Shown here piece by piece: positions 33,642 to 42,779 of a stretch of 64,000 bases of DNA. The notes beneath the pieces are model-generated. The model saw only the letters and a list, made by a program, of their open reading frames with translations. It did not search any database and was not told the origin of the DNA. Numbering within the stretch: position 1 is the stretch's first letter; each line of letters begins with the position of its first letter. The position numbers were made by a program, and so were the translations under genes. This stretch comes from Nitrosospira sp. Nsp11. Lineage in GTDB: Bacteria > Pseudomonadota > Gammaproteobacteria > Burkholderiales > Nitrosomonadaceae. The stretch covers positions 1 to 64,000 of the forward strand of contig NZ_FRBV01000005.1 in NCBI RefSeq assembly GCF_900142705.1, written 5' to 3'.

Positions 33642-34658
33642 ATGTTTATTTCACGTATCGTTAAATTGTTAGGCATGACCGCTCTATCAAGTGCGTTAAT
33701 CAGCGCTGCCGGCTTCGCAGACGCCGATGCGATTATAAAAATTGACGGTTCGAGTACCATGTATCCCATCACCGAAGCGGTGGCTGAAAATTTCCAGGCA
33801 ACCCAAAAAAATGCAATCAAAGTAATGGTCGGCGTCTCCGGTACCAGTGGCGGCTTCATGAAATTCTGCCGTGGTGAAATAGATATCGTCAATGCTTCCC
33901 GTCCCATTCTGGGAAAGGAAATGAAGGCCTGCAATAAGGCCCGCGTCGAATATGTCGAATTGCCGGTGGCATTTGATGCACTAACAGTGGCGGTGAATCC
34001 GAAGAATAACTGGGTCAAAACCATGACTGTCGCCGAATTGAAGAAAATATGGAGCCCCGCCGCCCAAGGTAAAATCACCAGATGGAGCCAGGTAAATCCG
34101 GCATGGCCAGATGAGCCGTTCAAGCTCTACGGCGCTGATGCGAATTCCGGGACGTTTGATTATTTTTCGCAAGCCATCATCGGCAAGGCGAAATCCATCC
34201 GTGGCGACTTTACGGCATCTGAGGACGACAACGTGCTGGTCCAGGGCGTCGCAAGCGACAAGAACGCGCTTGGCTTTTTCGGTTTTGGATATTATGTAGA
34301 AAATCAGGAGAAAGTCAGAGCTGTCGCCATAGATGATGGCAGAGGTGAAGGAGTCATTCCCTCCGTCGAGACTGTGGAAGACGGAACCTATCGGCCTTTG
34401 TCCCGCCCCATTTTCGTCTATGTAAACATGAAGGCGGCAGAGAAACCCGAAGTCAAGGAGTTTGTTACGTTCTATATCAAAAATGCGTCCGCTCTTGTGA
34501 GAGGCGCCCAATATTTCCCACTGCCGCCCAGAGCTTATAGAGCCGATATGGAATTCTTCAAGACGAAGAGGTTGGGAACAGTATTCGACGGCTTTTTGCC
34601 GGTAGGCATCACAATCGACGATCTGCTCCAGCGAGAGGCCCGTTTTTATGAAAACTGA
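33642..34658 (+). CDS. PstS-family phosphate-binding protein
   Basis: A 338-residue periplasmic solute-binding protein. Residues 1-28 form a signal peptide (SALISAAGFADA). PstS motifs: IKIDGSSTMYPITEAVAENF, VGVSGTSGGFMKFCRGEIDI, DIVNASRP, VNPKNNWVKTMTV, KLYGADANSGTFDYF. The Ser/Thr/Arg/Asp phosphate-binding set thus appears intact. GGGAG lies 8-11 bases before the ATG. No pstCAB genes follow, so this is an orphan binding protein. Its relatives are often 'PstS family phosphate ABC transporter substrate-binding protein', some with roles in surface attachment rather than transport. Two Pho-box-like repeats upstream support phosphate-starvation expression. Confidence 0.9.
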   Translation: MFISRIVKLLGMTALSSALISAAGFADADAIIKIDGSSTMYPITEAVAENFQATQKNAIKVMVGVSGTSGGFMKFCRGEIDIVNASRPILGKEMKACNKARVEYVELPVAFDALTVAVNPKNNWVKTMTVAELKKIWSPAAQGKITRWSQVNPAWPDEPFKLYGADANSGTFDYFSQAIIGKAKSIRGDFTASEDDNVLVQGVASDKNALGFFGFGYYVENQEKVRAVAIDDGRGEGVIPSVETVEDGTYRPLSRPIFVYVNMKAAEKPEVKEFVTFYIKNASALVRGAQYFPLPPRAYRADMEFFKTKRLGTVFDGFLPVGITIDDLLQREARFYEN

Positions 34659-35192
34659 TCCTGAATCCAGCCGTTAGTGCCGCTTTCGAAACATCGATAG
34701 CAGATCAAGCTGTTATCGACCCCTGCCCCATCCGCAGCCAATCAAGGCCGTGGATGGGACAGGATCACAAGCCGTCTGGTCAGAAAACTTTGCTGAAATG
34801 CGCGCCTTGCGGATGGCGAGAAATTTGGATGAGATGAGAAGTGAGTCACCTCAACCGAAGGGGGATGATCTTAGCCCCGGTCCAGGTAGCACGGGTTACA
34901 ATGGTGTAACCGACAGGAGGAAATCCATTGATGATTTCCGCCTATGCTCGTTCTTGTTACGCCGTTGTTACCTCATGTCCATCAGGATTGATTGCAACTG
35001 GGTTATCTCTCGGTTCCATGCCGTTGATTTTCGTTTTTTCTCGCGTTGTTTGTACTGCCGATTAATAACGCTTTCTCTTGCTTTCCTTCGGGAAGCATTC
35101 GACTGTCCCTTGTCCCACGGCCATTGCTAATGAATGCCAGAAGATGAACGGAACAGTTCTCTAACAGGCAGAAACCGCTATAGGAGTGCTTG
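34659..35192. other. 534-base gap with hairpin at 34722-34763
   Basis: No convincing gene. The dyad CCTGCCCCATCC (34722-34733) and GGATGGGACAGG (34752-34763) is an 11 of 12 match without T-run, 64 bases past the PstS-like gene, and may protect the mRNA end. A second weaker dyad (GGAAATC / GATTTCC) lies near 34920-34940. The promoter of the glycosyltransferase pair should lie toward 35150. Confidence 0.5.
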
Positions 35193-36362
35193 GTGCGCGT
35201 ATGTTTCGTGTCTCATACGGCTGAAAAATATGGAGCAGAGCTCGCTCTGCTCGAACTGTTGCAGGGGTTGGTCGCAGAGGGCGTCGATTGCAAGGTACTG
35301 GTTCCAAAAAAAGGTCCGTTGCTGGCAGCGCTGGATCAATTGCATATCGAGTGGAAAATCATTGGTTACCCTTTTTGGGTGGCGGGCGCGCGACGACGAT
35401 GGATGTCAGGCCGTATTCTCCGCACAGCAAGGACGCTATTGCTTGCGATTCCTATGGCACACATCATTGCCAAATGGCAATGCGACCTGGTTTGTTCTAA
35501 TACAATGACTATTGGCGCTGGAGCGTTGGCCGCGCGGTTGGCGAAGCGTCCGCACGTCTGGCACCTGCATGAGTTCGGGTACCGGGATCCCAATCTGTTA
35601 TTCGACCTGGGCGAGCGCCGCACGGCGCGCTTGATGGACCGGCTTTCCGCGATTTTTATCGCCAACTCCCATGCGGTGGTTAAACATTATGGCCGATATA
35701 TTAACCAGGAAAGAATAAAGGTCATTTATCAGGCGGTGACATTACGCGACGGGATTGAAAGTTCGCCAGGTAATCACGCTACTACTGATAAACCATGTTT
35801 TACGTGTGTCATCGTTGGCTCGCTGCACATTGCAAAAGGCCAGGACGAAGCCATCCGTGCCTTGGCCGAGGTAGTGCGCCGGGGAGTCGATATGGAGCTG
35901 TTTTTTGTAGGGGCAGGTAGTAAGCGATACCGCAAAGTGCTGGGCCAGCAAGTTCGCGATTTTGGTCTGGAACAGAGAGTCAAATTTATCGGATATGCTG
36001 AAAACCCCCTACCCTATATTCGAATGGCAGACGTTGTGCTGGTATGCTCTCGCTGGGAAGCGTTCGGACGAGCCACGGCGGAAGCCATGCTTTTGGGTAA
36101 ACCCATTATCGCTACAGCCAATAGCGGCGGTACCGCGGAATTGATTCATGAAGGAGAAACAGGGCTCCTGTACGAAGCCGGCAATCATGTCGAACTTGCC
36201 GACAAGATTCAGCGCCTATATCAGAGCCCAGAGGAAGGAGCAAGGTTGGGCACAGCTGCGCACGTATGGGCAGCAGGGCGCTTTACTCAACAAAGATATG
36301 CGAAGGAAGTGATTGACGTATTAAATGAAGTGCTGACAGAAAAAAAACGGCAACCACTTTAG
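35193..36362 (+). CDS. Glycosyltransferase family 4
   Basis: A GT-B fold enzyme of 389 residues from GTG 35193, which has AGGAG about 6 bases upstream; TTG 35190 is an alternative. The N-terminal half begins VRVCFVSHTAEKYGAELALLE (acceptor domain). The C-terminal half carries the GT4 donor pattern: VGSLHIAKGQDEAIRALAEV, FVGAGSKRYR, and the E-x7-E motif in WEAFGRATAEAMLLGKPIIA. It would transfer a sugar from a nucleotide-sugar to a growing surface glycan, on the cytoplasmic face. The GT2 gene follows 122 bases later on the same strand, probably in the same operon. Confidence 0.88.
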   Translation: MRVCFVSHTAEKYGAELALLELLQGLVAEGVDCKVLVPKKGPLLAALDQLHIEWKIIGYPFWVAGARRRWMSGRILRTARTLLLAIPMAHIIAKWQCDLVCSNTMTIGAGALAARLAKRPHVWHLHEFGYRDPNLLFDLGERRTARLMDRLSAIFIANSHAVVKHYGRYINQERIKVIYQAVTLRDGIESSPGNHATTDKPCFTCVIVGSLHIAKGQDEAIRALAEVVRRGVDMELFFVGAGSKRYRKVLGQQVRDFGLEQRVKFIGYAENPLPYIRMADVVLVCSRWEAFGRATAEAMLLGKPIIATANSGGTAELIHEGETGLLYEAGNHVELADKIQRLYQSPEEGARLGTAAHVWAAGRFTQQRYAKEVIDVLNEVLTEKKRQPL

Positions 36363-36484
36363 GTTGGAATGTGAAAGTAACAATCTCATTGGATAATGCA
36401 AGTTTCCATAGCCACTTGCAGAAGCAGACGTAACCCAAAAATGTGCTGGACGTAGCGGCGACGATCTCAACCTTTAGCAAGTAA

Positions 36485-37438
36485 ATGAATAAACGGCTTT
36501 CATTGTCTGTCGCGCTAGCAAGTTATAACGGCGAACGTTATATCCGGGAGCAACTGGATAGTATCGCACGCCAAACCCGGCTACCAGATGAATTGATAAT
36601 CTCTGATGATGCTTCGACTGATGCAACAGCGAATATCGCGCTTTGTTTTGCCCAGAATGCGCCTTTTCCAGTACGATTCCAGAGAAATAGCGAACGCCTC
36701 GGGTCGACTCGCAATTTTGAGTCTGCTATTCGCGCCTGTAATGGCGATATCATCTTTCTATGCGATCAGGATGATGTTTGGTACCCAGACAAGATAGCAG
36801 TCATTGAGGAGCGTTTTAACAACGCATCCAACATAGGCGCAGTATTCACCGATGCTGATATAGTGGATGAGAACTTGCATTCGCTCGCACAACACCTTTG
36901 GAAAGCCTCTGGATTCAGTCAGCAGGAACAGGCAGAGGTCACAGCCTCAGATGCGCTCGGCGTATTACTCAGGCACCCCGTAGCCACCGGCGCGACCATG
37001 GCTTTCCGGTCCATTTATCGTGACCTCATTCTGCCAATACCGGAAATAACATGGCATGACGCATGGATCTCGTTACTTATCAGTACTACATCACGCCTAA
37101 GTGCAATATCGACCCCGCTGATTGCCTATCGGCAACATAGCTCCAATCAGATCGGCATACGCCGTGACCAACCGGGCAAGAGTTGTGCTGCAATCTATGG
37201 ACCGCGCGTTTTATTCTACGAGTTAGCTCGTAGCCGGCTGCTAGACTCCGTGGGGTGCTTTTGCAATGAAGAAGAAATTCATCGGCTTAATGAGGCGTTA
37301 CTCTTTTTCCGTGCCCGTGCCGCTCTACCAGATGCCCGATTGCATCGGTTACCGGCCGCGCTATATGAGCTCCTGGCATTGCGTTACCATCGGTACGCGC
37401 GTGGATTGGGAAGTTTCTTCAACGACCTGCGGCGGTAA
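36485..37438 (+). CDS. Glycosyltransferase family 2
   Basis: A 317-residue GT-A enzyme. SVALASYNGERYIREQLDSI at the N-terminus, then the DD motif ELIISDDASTDAT, the DxD-like catalytic region IFLCDQDDVWYPDK and a later AVFTDADIVDE. The C-terminus WHDAWISLLIS and YRQHSSNQIG is typical of rhamnosyl-type GT2 members. No membrane segment is obvious. With the preceding GT4 and the convergent FkbM methyltransferase it suggests a small polysaccharide or O-antigen modification locus next to the phage block. Substrates cannot be named. The ribosome site is weak (AGTAA). Confidence 0.88.
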   Translation: MNKRLSLSVALASYNGERYIREQLDSIARQTRLPDELIISDDASTDATANIALCFAQNAPFPVRFQRNSERLGSTRNFESAIRACNGDIIFLCDQDDVWYPDKIAVIEERFNNASNIGAVFTDADIVDENLHSLAQHLWKASGFSQQEQAEVTASDALGVLLRHPVATGATMAFRSIYRDLILPIPEITWHDAWISLLISTTSRLSAISTPLIAYRQHSSNQIGIRRDQPGKSCAAIYGPRVLFYELARSRLLDSVGCFCNEEEIHRLNEALLFFRARAALPDARLHRLPAALYELLALRYHRYARGLGSFFNDLRR

Positions 37439-37600
37439 GTTTGTGCCAAAAACCTATGGCATGCTGTTCGACAATCTATTTGCTCAGAATAGATATCAGT
37501 AAGGTACTAAGGAATCGCGACCATAAAATACTTTACAGTGAATTCGTAAGACGTAATTTCAAACTGGCAAACAAGCACCTCTCACATTTATCCGTGGATG

Positions 37601-38647
37601 TCATCTTGAAAGCCTTCTTTTTAAGAGCAGGAGGTACTTATCAAAGTTTCTGTGCAATTTGAAACACCAGGTCCTTCTTTGTTCAGGCGATGAATAGCCG
37701 ATCCCAAGCTTAGATGCGGCAATTGATTGTGCCAGCACCTCATCCACATACTGAAATTTATGCAGCAATAATAGTGCTAGATCATCAATTGTTCTCACTT
37801 TTGCAAGTTGTAGACGTTCAATATGGTCAACAAACTTGCCAACATTGTCTTCGTGAATCAAAAGGAGGCCACATTCCGCTGCCGGACCAAATATATTTTT
37901 TTTGGCTCCGTTAAAATTGAAGGGATTAAAGGCGTCACCTATTAGCCCATAAGTAAGATAATTCCGATGCCTTGCCCATCCGAGAATTCCTGCCGAATCC
38001 TCAAGAGAATTAACTTCCAAAAAGATAGTGGGAGTATGATTATTGATAGCTTCTTCACCTCCCATAAGCACCTCCAATTCCATTCCTTCTACATCTACTT
38101 TTATGAAATCGATAGGGCCTATATCAAACGAGTCCAATAGCTTTACTTCAACACCTTTCTGATCATTTATGTCACTTGGAGTATCTAGGTGAGTTGCGCC
38201 TTGGTTGTTGTGATAAGGTTCGTTGGCAATACACATTTTGCATCCTCGTGCCCCAAGGGCAAACGGGAGAGTAATAATGTTACGCAACGAAGCTTTTTTT
38301 GCGTTTTCTTCAAGAAGAAGATATATCGAACTATTCGGCTCGAAAGCATAAACTTTACCACTCGTGCCAACTATGCCTGAGAACGCTCTCGAATGTGTTC
38401 CGATAAATGCACCGACATCGACGACAACACTGCCTTCTTCGATGAAATTGCCTAGCGCATCGATCTCTGTTTGCGCCCACTCCCCGTAAAGACGAAGTGA
38501 ATTTGCAACCAAATCCTTTTCGTCGGGAATTTCAAAACTACCATAACGACCCGCTACTAACATTCTTTGTTCCTCGAAGATGGTTTCAGCGGAAATAACG
38601 TCGACTAATATTTTGATATTATTCCTATGTATCCTTCCATGCTTCAT
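37601..38647 (-). CDS. FkbM-family SAM-dependent methyltransferase
   Basis: 348 residues. The SAM-binding fold begins with VVVDVGAFIGTHSRAFSGIV (motif I), GKVYAFEPNSSIY (motif II), and continues to IDFIKVDVEGMELEVLMGG, the FkbM signature. Methyltransferases of this type O-methylate polyketides or surface sugars; next to two glycosyltransferases a sugar substrate is the likeliest. It is convergent with the GT2 gene (162 bases) and the last chromosomal-looking gene before the phage block. It is AT-rich compared with neighbours, which suggests separate transfer. The start ATG 38647 has no strong ribosome site. Confidence 0.85.
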   Translation of the reverse strand: MKHGRIHRNNIKILVDVISAETIFEEQRMLVAGRYGSFEIPDEKDLVANSLRLYGEWAQTEIDALGNFIEEGSVVVDVGAFIGTHSRAFSGIVGTSGKVYAFEPNSSIYLLLEENAKKASLRNIITLPFALGARGCKMCIANEPYHNNQGATHLDTPSDINDQKGVEVKLLDSFDIGPIDFIKVDVEGMELEVLMGGEEAINNHTPTIFLEVNSLEDSAGILGWARHRNYLTYGLIGDAFNPFNFNGAKKNIFGPAAECGLLLIHEDNVGKFVDHIERLQLAKVRTIDDLALLLLHKFQYVDEVLAQSIAASKLGIGYSSPEQRRTWCFKLHRNFDKYLLLLKRRLSR

Positions 38648-38791
38648 AAGTTAATGAGCTAGCACGAAACTGAAATATTGTAACATTCGTAACGTATCGT
38701 CCTTGTCGAGCACTTTTTGTAATTCTCCAGATTGGTGAAATAGGCGTCTGTTCAAGCATAACTCCCCTGTCTATACGCCGTAATAACCTTC

Positions 38792-39517
38792 TTAACCTTT
38801 GGGAAAAAATTTGACGGCTAGCTGCTTTAGATCGATGTCCTTTTTCGCGCCTTCCGAAAAACTGAATCTCCAGAGATGTCCGAGTTTATCTTTATGATAT
38901 GCCGGCACCGGATCAGCGGATAATTTTACACCCCCTTTTTCCAAGATTTCCCTGGCTCCTTTCGCATCTCCACTCAACAAGAAATGCAACGCATCAGGGA
39001 TACGACTTTTCTTGGCTGCGTAGACTTGGTTCATCCATGGCGCCATCTCTTCCAGAAGGCCATATTTCTCATAAACGCCTGCCATCCGAGTCAGCTCATC
39101 CCGGTCTTCCGGAAGATTGCTGGTCAACATGCGCATGCCGATCATTTCATCGGATGACATCGTTGGCCGCGCCCCCGGCTTGTTCAGGCCGGAAAGCCCT
39201 GCGGACCTTGTGTCAACAACCACGGGTATTTGTGCGGAAATCTCGCTCAGCCCCGGCGCTCTGGATTGCAATGGCTGAGCAGTTGAGCCCTGCTGATTAC
39301 GCTGCCAGCCGGCAACTATTTCATCGTTGGCGTTCCGCAACCGGTTCCGCTTTTCGCTTTCGAAACCAGCTTGTTCCATTTTTACCTGATGCAATTCTGT
39401 TTTGCGCTGACCGGATTCTTTCCGTTCACGGAGATATTGTCGCCGCAAATTGATATCCTGCCCCGCGCCCAAACCTTTCGCGAGTCCACCCGCAAATGCA
39501 CCCAGTCCGTTAATCAT
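38792..39517 (-). CDS. Phage protein of unknown function (last gene of block)
   Basis: 241 residues, start ATG 39517 with GGAGG eight bases upstream. Glycine-rich start MINGLGAFAGGLAKGLGAG, then a helical charged region (about 25-75), a Gln/Pro-rich linker and a helical C-terminal half. The start resembles small phage virion proteins that follow the 'CSS' internal protein gene. It overlaps the preceding gene by eight bases. It may be an internal or injected virion protein. The family is not recognised. Confidence 0.7.
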   Translation of the reverse strand: MINGLGAFAGGLAKGLGAGQDINLRRQYLRERKESGQRKTELHQVKMEQAGFESEKRNRLRNANDEIVAGWQRNQQGSTAQPLQSRAPGLSEISAQIPVVVDTRSAGLSGLNKPGARPTMSSDEMIGMRMLTSNLPEDRDELTRMAGVYEKYGLLEEMAPWMNQVYAAKKSRIPDALHFLLSGDAKGAREILEKGGVKLSADPVPAYHKDKLGHLWRFSFSEGAKKDIDLKQLAVKFFPKG

Positions 39518-40634
39518 GCCCGACCTCCCCGTTTTTTTTATCGACAGCGCGGTTGCGCTTCAGCATGGCCAAACTTCCGCTATTGATTCGATGGATAAAA
39601 TCCTCCCCTACCAGCTCTATGGCTTCCTTGTTCAATACCGCTTCGCCGTTGGATAAACGGATAGGCTTGATCCCTTCAATGCTTGCCAGGATGGAATCGC
39701 TCGTGCCGGTGCCCGGGCCTTTTATCATACCGCCCTTCATATAGCCCTTGCGCTTCAGTAATCCAGGGCCATAAGGGGTTCCATTTTTTATGATGCCGCC
39801 TTTGCGAAGCCCAGGCCCCATCATATAAGCGCCCCCTAGCGTTCCAACAAGGCTTCCTAATCCTTCCAGCGCGGCTGCCTTGTTTTGCTGCTGTTGCTGC
39901 CATGCGCCAAGCTGGCCCTGGTACTGATTCAGCATTGTATTGCCCGCTGAGTTGTTGGCCCCGGTAGCTCCACCGAACCAGCTCTGTGCCGCGTTCAGGC
40001 CGGCATTATGCAGCCCCGCCTGGGTGGCGAGGTTTCCTGTGGCTGAGTTACCGGCGTTCAAAGCGGCTGCATCCGTCGCTATCCCTGTGGTGGGCATATT
40101 GCGCCCGAATTGCGCCGTGCCTTGCCGCATGGCCATGCCCTGCAGCTCAGTATCCCGGCGCGCCTTGTTCATGGCGCCTGCCGTATCTTTGGCCAGCCCC
40201 AGATTGGTTTCGTGGGCCAATGCCTGAAATCTGCCCGAATTCGGGTTGATGCCCATGCGCTCCATCGAGCGCTGGCTGGCATCCCGCGCAGCCTGATAGC
40301 CGCGCACGACATCGCCGCCCGCCTCTGCCGCCATCCGGTCTTTGCGCGCCTGCGAGTCGAACTCATTGGCATCCTTGACCATGCGCTCCTCTACAGGCGC
40401 GAACAGATCGCGGTAAACCTGCCATTGCGACTCCGCCCTGGCGGCATTGGCATCGCCCGATGCAATCTGCTGATCAACAATCTTTTGAATGAGCGGGTCT
40501 TGCACGCTGGCTCTATCCCTTTCCCACTCGAGCTGTTGTTTCGCTACATCGAGCTGCTGCTGCGCGATATCGGCATTCTGCTTCGCTGTCTGGCCGATCA
40601 GTGGATCGGGTTTCGGCGGTTTCGAGCTACACAT
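39510..40634 (-). CDS. Phage internal/structural protein, Ala-Gln-rich
   Basis: 374 residues from ATG 40634 (GGAGG seven bases upstream). It begins MCSSKPPKPDPLIGQTAKQ, a start seen in a common podovirus virion-protein family. A long helical Gln/Ala-rich region follows (about 20-220) and then a Gly-rich C-terminus with GLGSLVGTLGGAYMMGPG and RKGGIIKNGTPYG. The last part IRLSNGEAVLNKEAIELVGE with FIHRIN is typical of the ends of such phage proteins. Likely an internal virion or tail-associated protein; no enzyme motif seen. It overlaps its neighbours by 8 bases on both sides. Confidence 0.75.
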   Translation of the reverse strand: MCSSKPPKPDPLIGQTAKQNADIAQQQLDVAKQQLEWERDRASVQDPLIQKIVDQQIASGDANAARAESQWQVYRDLFAPVEERMVKDANEFDSQARKDRMAAEAGGDVVRGYQAARDASQRSMERMGINPNSGRFQALAHETNLGLAKDTAGAMNKARRDTELQGMAMRQGTAQFGRNMPTTGIATDAAALNAGNSATGNLATQAGLHNAGLNAAQSWFGGATGANNSAGNTMLNQYQGQLGAWQQQQQNKAAALEGLGSLVGTLGGAYMMGPGLRKGGIIKNGTPYGPGLLKRKGYMKGGMIKGPGTGTSDSILASIEGIKPIRLSNGEAVLNKEAIELVGEDFIHRINSGSLAMLKRNRAVDKKNGEVGHD

Positions 40635-41238
40635 TTTCAACCTCCAGTATTTTATTCAATCCATTTTCCACATGGCGATAGCCGAGCAGGCGGAAGAACC
40701 GCGCAGCCTTGTTGGCCGTCTTCACGGTAATATTGATCTCGCTTGCGCCGATGAGCCGCATCGCATTTTCCACATATGCCACGAAATGCCGGGCAGCCCT
40801 CCCCTTGCGCGCTTCAGGCAACAAATAGAGCGTGTCTTCCGTGGCAATGATGGTTTGCGTATGTGCGCTCCTATCCAGGTACATGGCACAGTTGCCCAAT
40901 AATCTCCCTCCGCGTCTCAGGGTCAAGAGAACATACCGCCCGGCACGTTCATAACGGATGAAGGTCTCGTAATCCGGATTGAACGGCAGCCCATGCCGAT
41001 GCGCCTCCGTCTCGTCCCAATGCGCCCGGTGCAGCGGCTTTATCTCCTCGCCAATGTTCTCGATACGCTCCAGTGAAAATATGAAATCCTCATGACCTTC
41101 GGGCTCGATCCGTTCAATTACGCTTGCCGGTATCAACGTGCCAATCCGGCTGGCTGCAACGCAAATGTCTGCCGCCAACCCGGGTAGCAAGGGCAAGCCC
41201 ATGTTTGTCTTGAGCAAAGCAATCAGTTCTGTATTCAT
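40627..41238 (-). CDS. Phage GNAT-like acetyltransferase
   Basis: 203 residues with an acetyltransferase-like core in the C-terminal two thirds: RYVLLTLRRGGRLLGNCAMYL (beta 2-4), EDTLYLLPEARKGRAARHFV (Q/RxxGxG/A-like motif A: ARKGRA), INITVKTANKAARFFRLLGY (the NxxxxxxYxxxGF-like end). GNAT-type genes occur in the structural modules of many podoviruses; target unknown. The start ATG 41238 overlaps the TGA of the LamG gene (TGATG) and the 3' end overlaps the next gene. Activity is not proved, since motif A is partial. Confidence 0.7.
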   Translation of the reverse strand: MNTELIALLKTNMGLPLLPGLAADICVAASRIGTLIPASVIERIEPEGHEDFIFSLERIENIGEEIKPLHRAHWDETEAHRHGLPFNPDYETFIRYERAGRYVLLTLRRGGRLLGNCAMYLDRSAHTQTIIATEDTLYLLPEARKGRAARHFVAYVENAMRLIGASEINITVKTANKAARFFRLLGYRHVENGLNKILEVENV

Positions 41239-42779
41239 CAGCTATCCAGTCTGGTGATTATGCGTTCTACCGCAATGCGGACGTCATTGGTATAGGCATA
41301 GAGAGCCTCACATTCCGCTCGGGTAGGTACGGCAGAGAATGTAAGCGCGCGAAACGCTGGTGGCATTATTCTGTTTCCCCGTCGCCCGATCAGTAGCTCA
41401 ATCATGGTTTTCAGCCATTCCGGCGTTCCCGCAGGTATGCCCGGTTTCTTGATGCGTAGCGTTGCCACCATGCCTGTACTCAGCGCGGATTCGACGATAA
41501 TCCCATCGCTGACGGCGCCTGTGCCGGCTTTGTTACCCTGATTGGAAAAGGAGACAATGAGGATGTGCGTCTGCGTAATGATCGCGGCGCCTGCAGAATT
41601 TCCCTGAACCACCGGTTCCGCTTCGAGCCCGCCCCGGCCGATATACAGAAAGCCAGTGGTACTCGTGTTATCCTGGGTAGGCGCAGCGGCAACGATGATG
41701 TGAGCTTGGGTTATGGCAGGCGCAAAGCATGCCTGTCCCTGTGTTCCCCCTGGCACGATCAACATTCGTGCCTGTGTTACCACGCCGGTGCCGGACATAT
41801 TGGTCTGAGCATTCGATACAGCGGCAAGAATCTGATTCTGGGTAATCCGCCCATCCGCATTTGACGCGCTGGTTTGAACGGCTGGTGCAGCGGCAAGAGC
41901 TTGATCCTGGATGAGCGTCCCGGCTTTGGCCGTGCCATTTTGCGTTAATGCGGCCCCAACCAGCGCGTGGTCCTGCGCTACTGCTCCCATATCGACAAAA
42001 TTCGCCTGAGCCGGAGTTTCAGCAGTCAAATAACATATCGTACTGTTCCACAACTTTTTTGGGGAAGCCTTGAATAGCAGCCATGGATTGTTGTATAGGG
42101 CGATACTCTCTGCGCGACCGATGGCGCGGTTATAGAAATACCCGTAAGCAATTCGCCCCGTAAGTAACCCGCCGGTGCCGCCCGTTCTTGCGCCAAAAAC
42201 AATGTTTTCCGATTCTTGACCCGCCGCGCCCACAACAAGGGTGACTTCCCTGCCGTAATCTCCGTAGAGTTTGGCAATCGATCCATCCCAAGTGATCGTG
42301 TATTGATGCCAATCGGCGTTCCCCCATCCCCAGTTCGGAATAGTTTGAGCGCCGCGCAGCCAGATTCCAGGGTTATGATTGGCAGCAGCATCACAGTAAA
42401 TCTGGAAGGTTCGGCTTGCGCCAGTGGCGCTGGCTTTGCCTACAAATGTGCCGGTATTTCCGGTACCCTCAAGCCGCGCATAAATAACAACCGACCACTG
42501 GCTGGTTGAGTCAGCAAAAAGATTTACACCGCCGAGGCTCTGCTTCCCCGTATTGACGTAGCCCGCTCCAGCGAATGAAGTAACGCGCCCAGGTTTGTCC
42601 GCGCGGTATGCGCCATTCGTTACCTGATATTTGACTCCGGTTACGCGGTCAAATACCGCGCCTGCAGTATCAAATACGGTTGCCGCCGCCAAGCCGAATG
42701 CTAGCGGGTTTGTCCAGTCTATCGGCGCGGGCGCCTGCGGCTGCTGCTTAAACCGGCGCGGCAGGATCAATGCAGACAC
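41238..42779 (-). CDS. Phage LamG-domain protein with 22-residue repeats
   Basis: 513 residues, start GTG 42779. Residues about 25-245 form a concanavalin-A-like LamG fold (GRVTSFAGAGYVNTG, WSVVIYARLEG, WHQYTITWDGSIAKLYGD, GRIAYGYFYNRAIG). Residues about 262-422 consist of imperfect repeats about 22 residues long, marked by [IV]xQxxxLxxAxxxQ and spaced at Gln 269, 291, 314, 336, 358 and 403. The C-terminus (430-513) is helical. It is a likely carbohydrate-binding virion protein, either for receptor recognition or capsid decoration. It abuts the upstream structural gene by overlap. Confidence 0.75.
   Translation of the reverse strand: MSALILPRRFKQQPQAPAPIDWTNPLAFGLAAATVFDTAGAVFDRVTGVKYQVTNGAYRADKPGRVTSFAGAGYVNTGKQSLGGVNLFADSTSQWSVVIYARLEGTGNTGTFVGKASATGASRTFQIYCDAAANHNPGIWLRGAQTIPNWGWGNADWHQYTITWDGSIAKLYGDYGREVTLVVGAAGQESENIVFGARTGGTGGLLTGRIAYGYFYNRAIGRAESIALYNNPWLLFKASPKKLWNSTICYLTAETPAQANFVDMGAVAQDHALVGAALTQNGTAKAGTLIQDQALAAAPAVQTSASNADGRITQNQILAAVSNAQTNMSGTGVVTQARMLIVPGGTQGQACFAPAITQAHIIVAAAPTQDNTSTTGFLYIGRGGLEAEPVVQGNSAGAAIITQTHILIVSFSNQGNKAGTGAVSDGIIVESALSTGMVATLRIKKPGIPAGTPEWLKTMIELLIGRRGNRIMPPAFRALTFSAVPTRAECEALYAYTNDVRIAVERIITRLDS

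Noticed and set aside
34750-35130. 126-codon plus-strand frame after the PstS-like gene
   Set aside because: It contains the dyad region, has no domain features and poor composition; likely non-coding.
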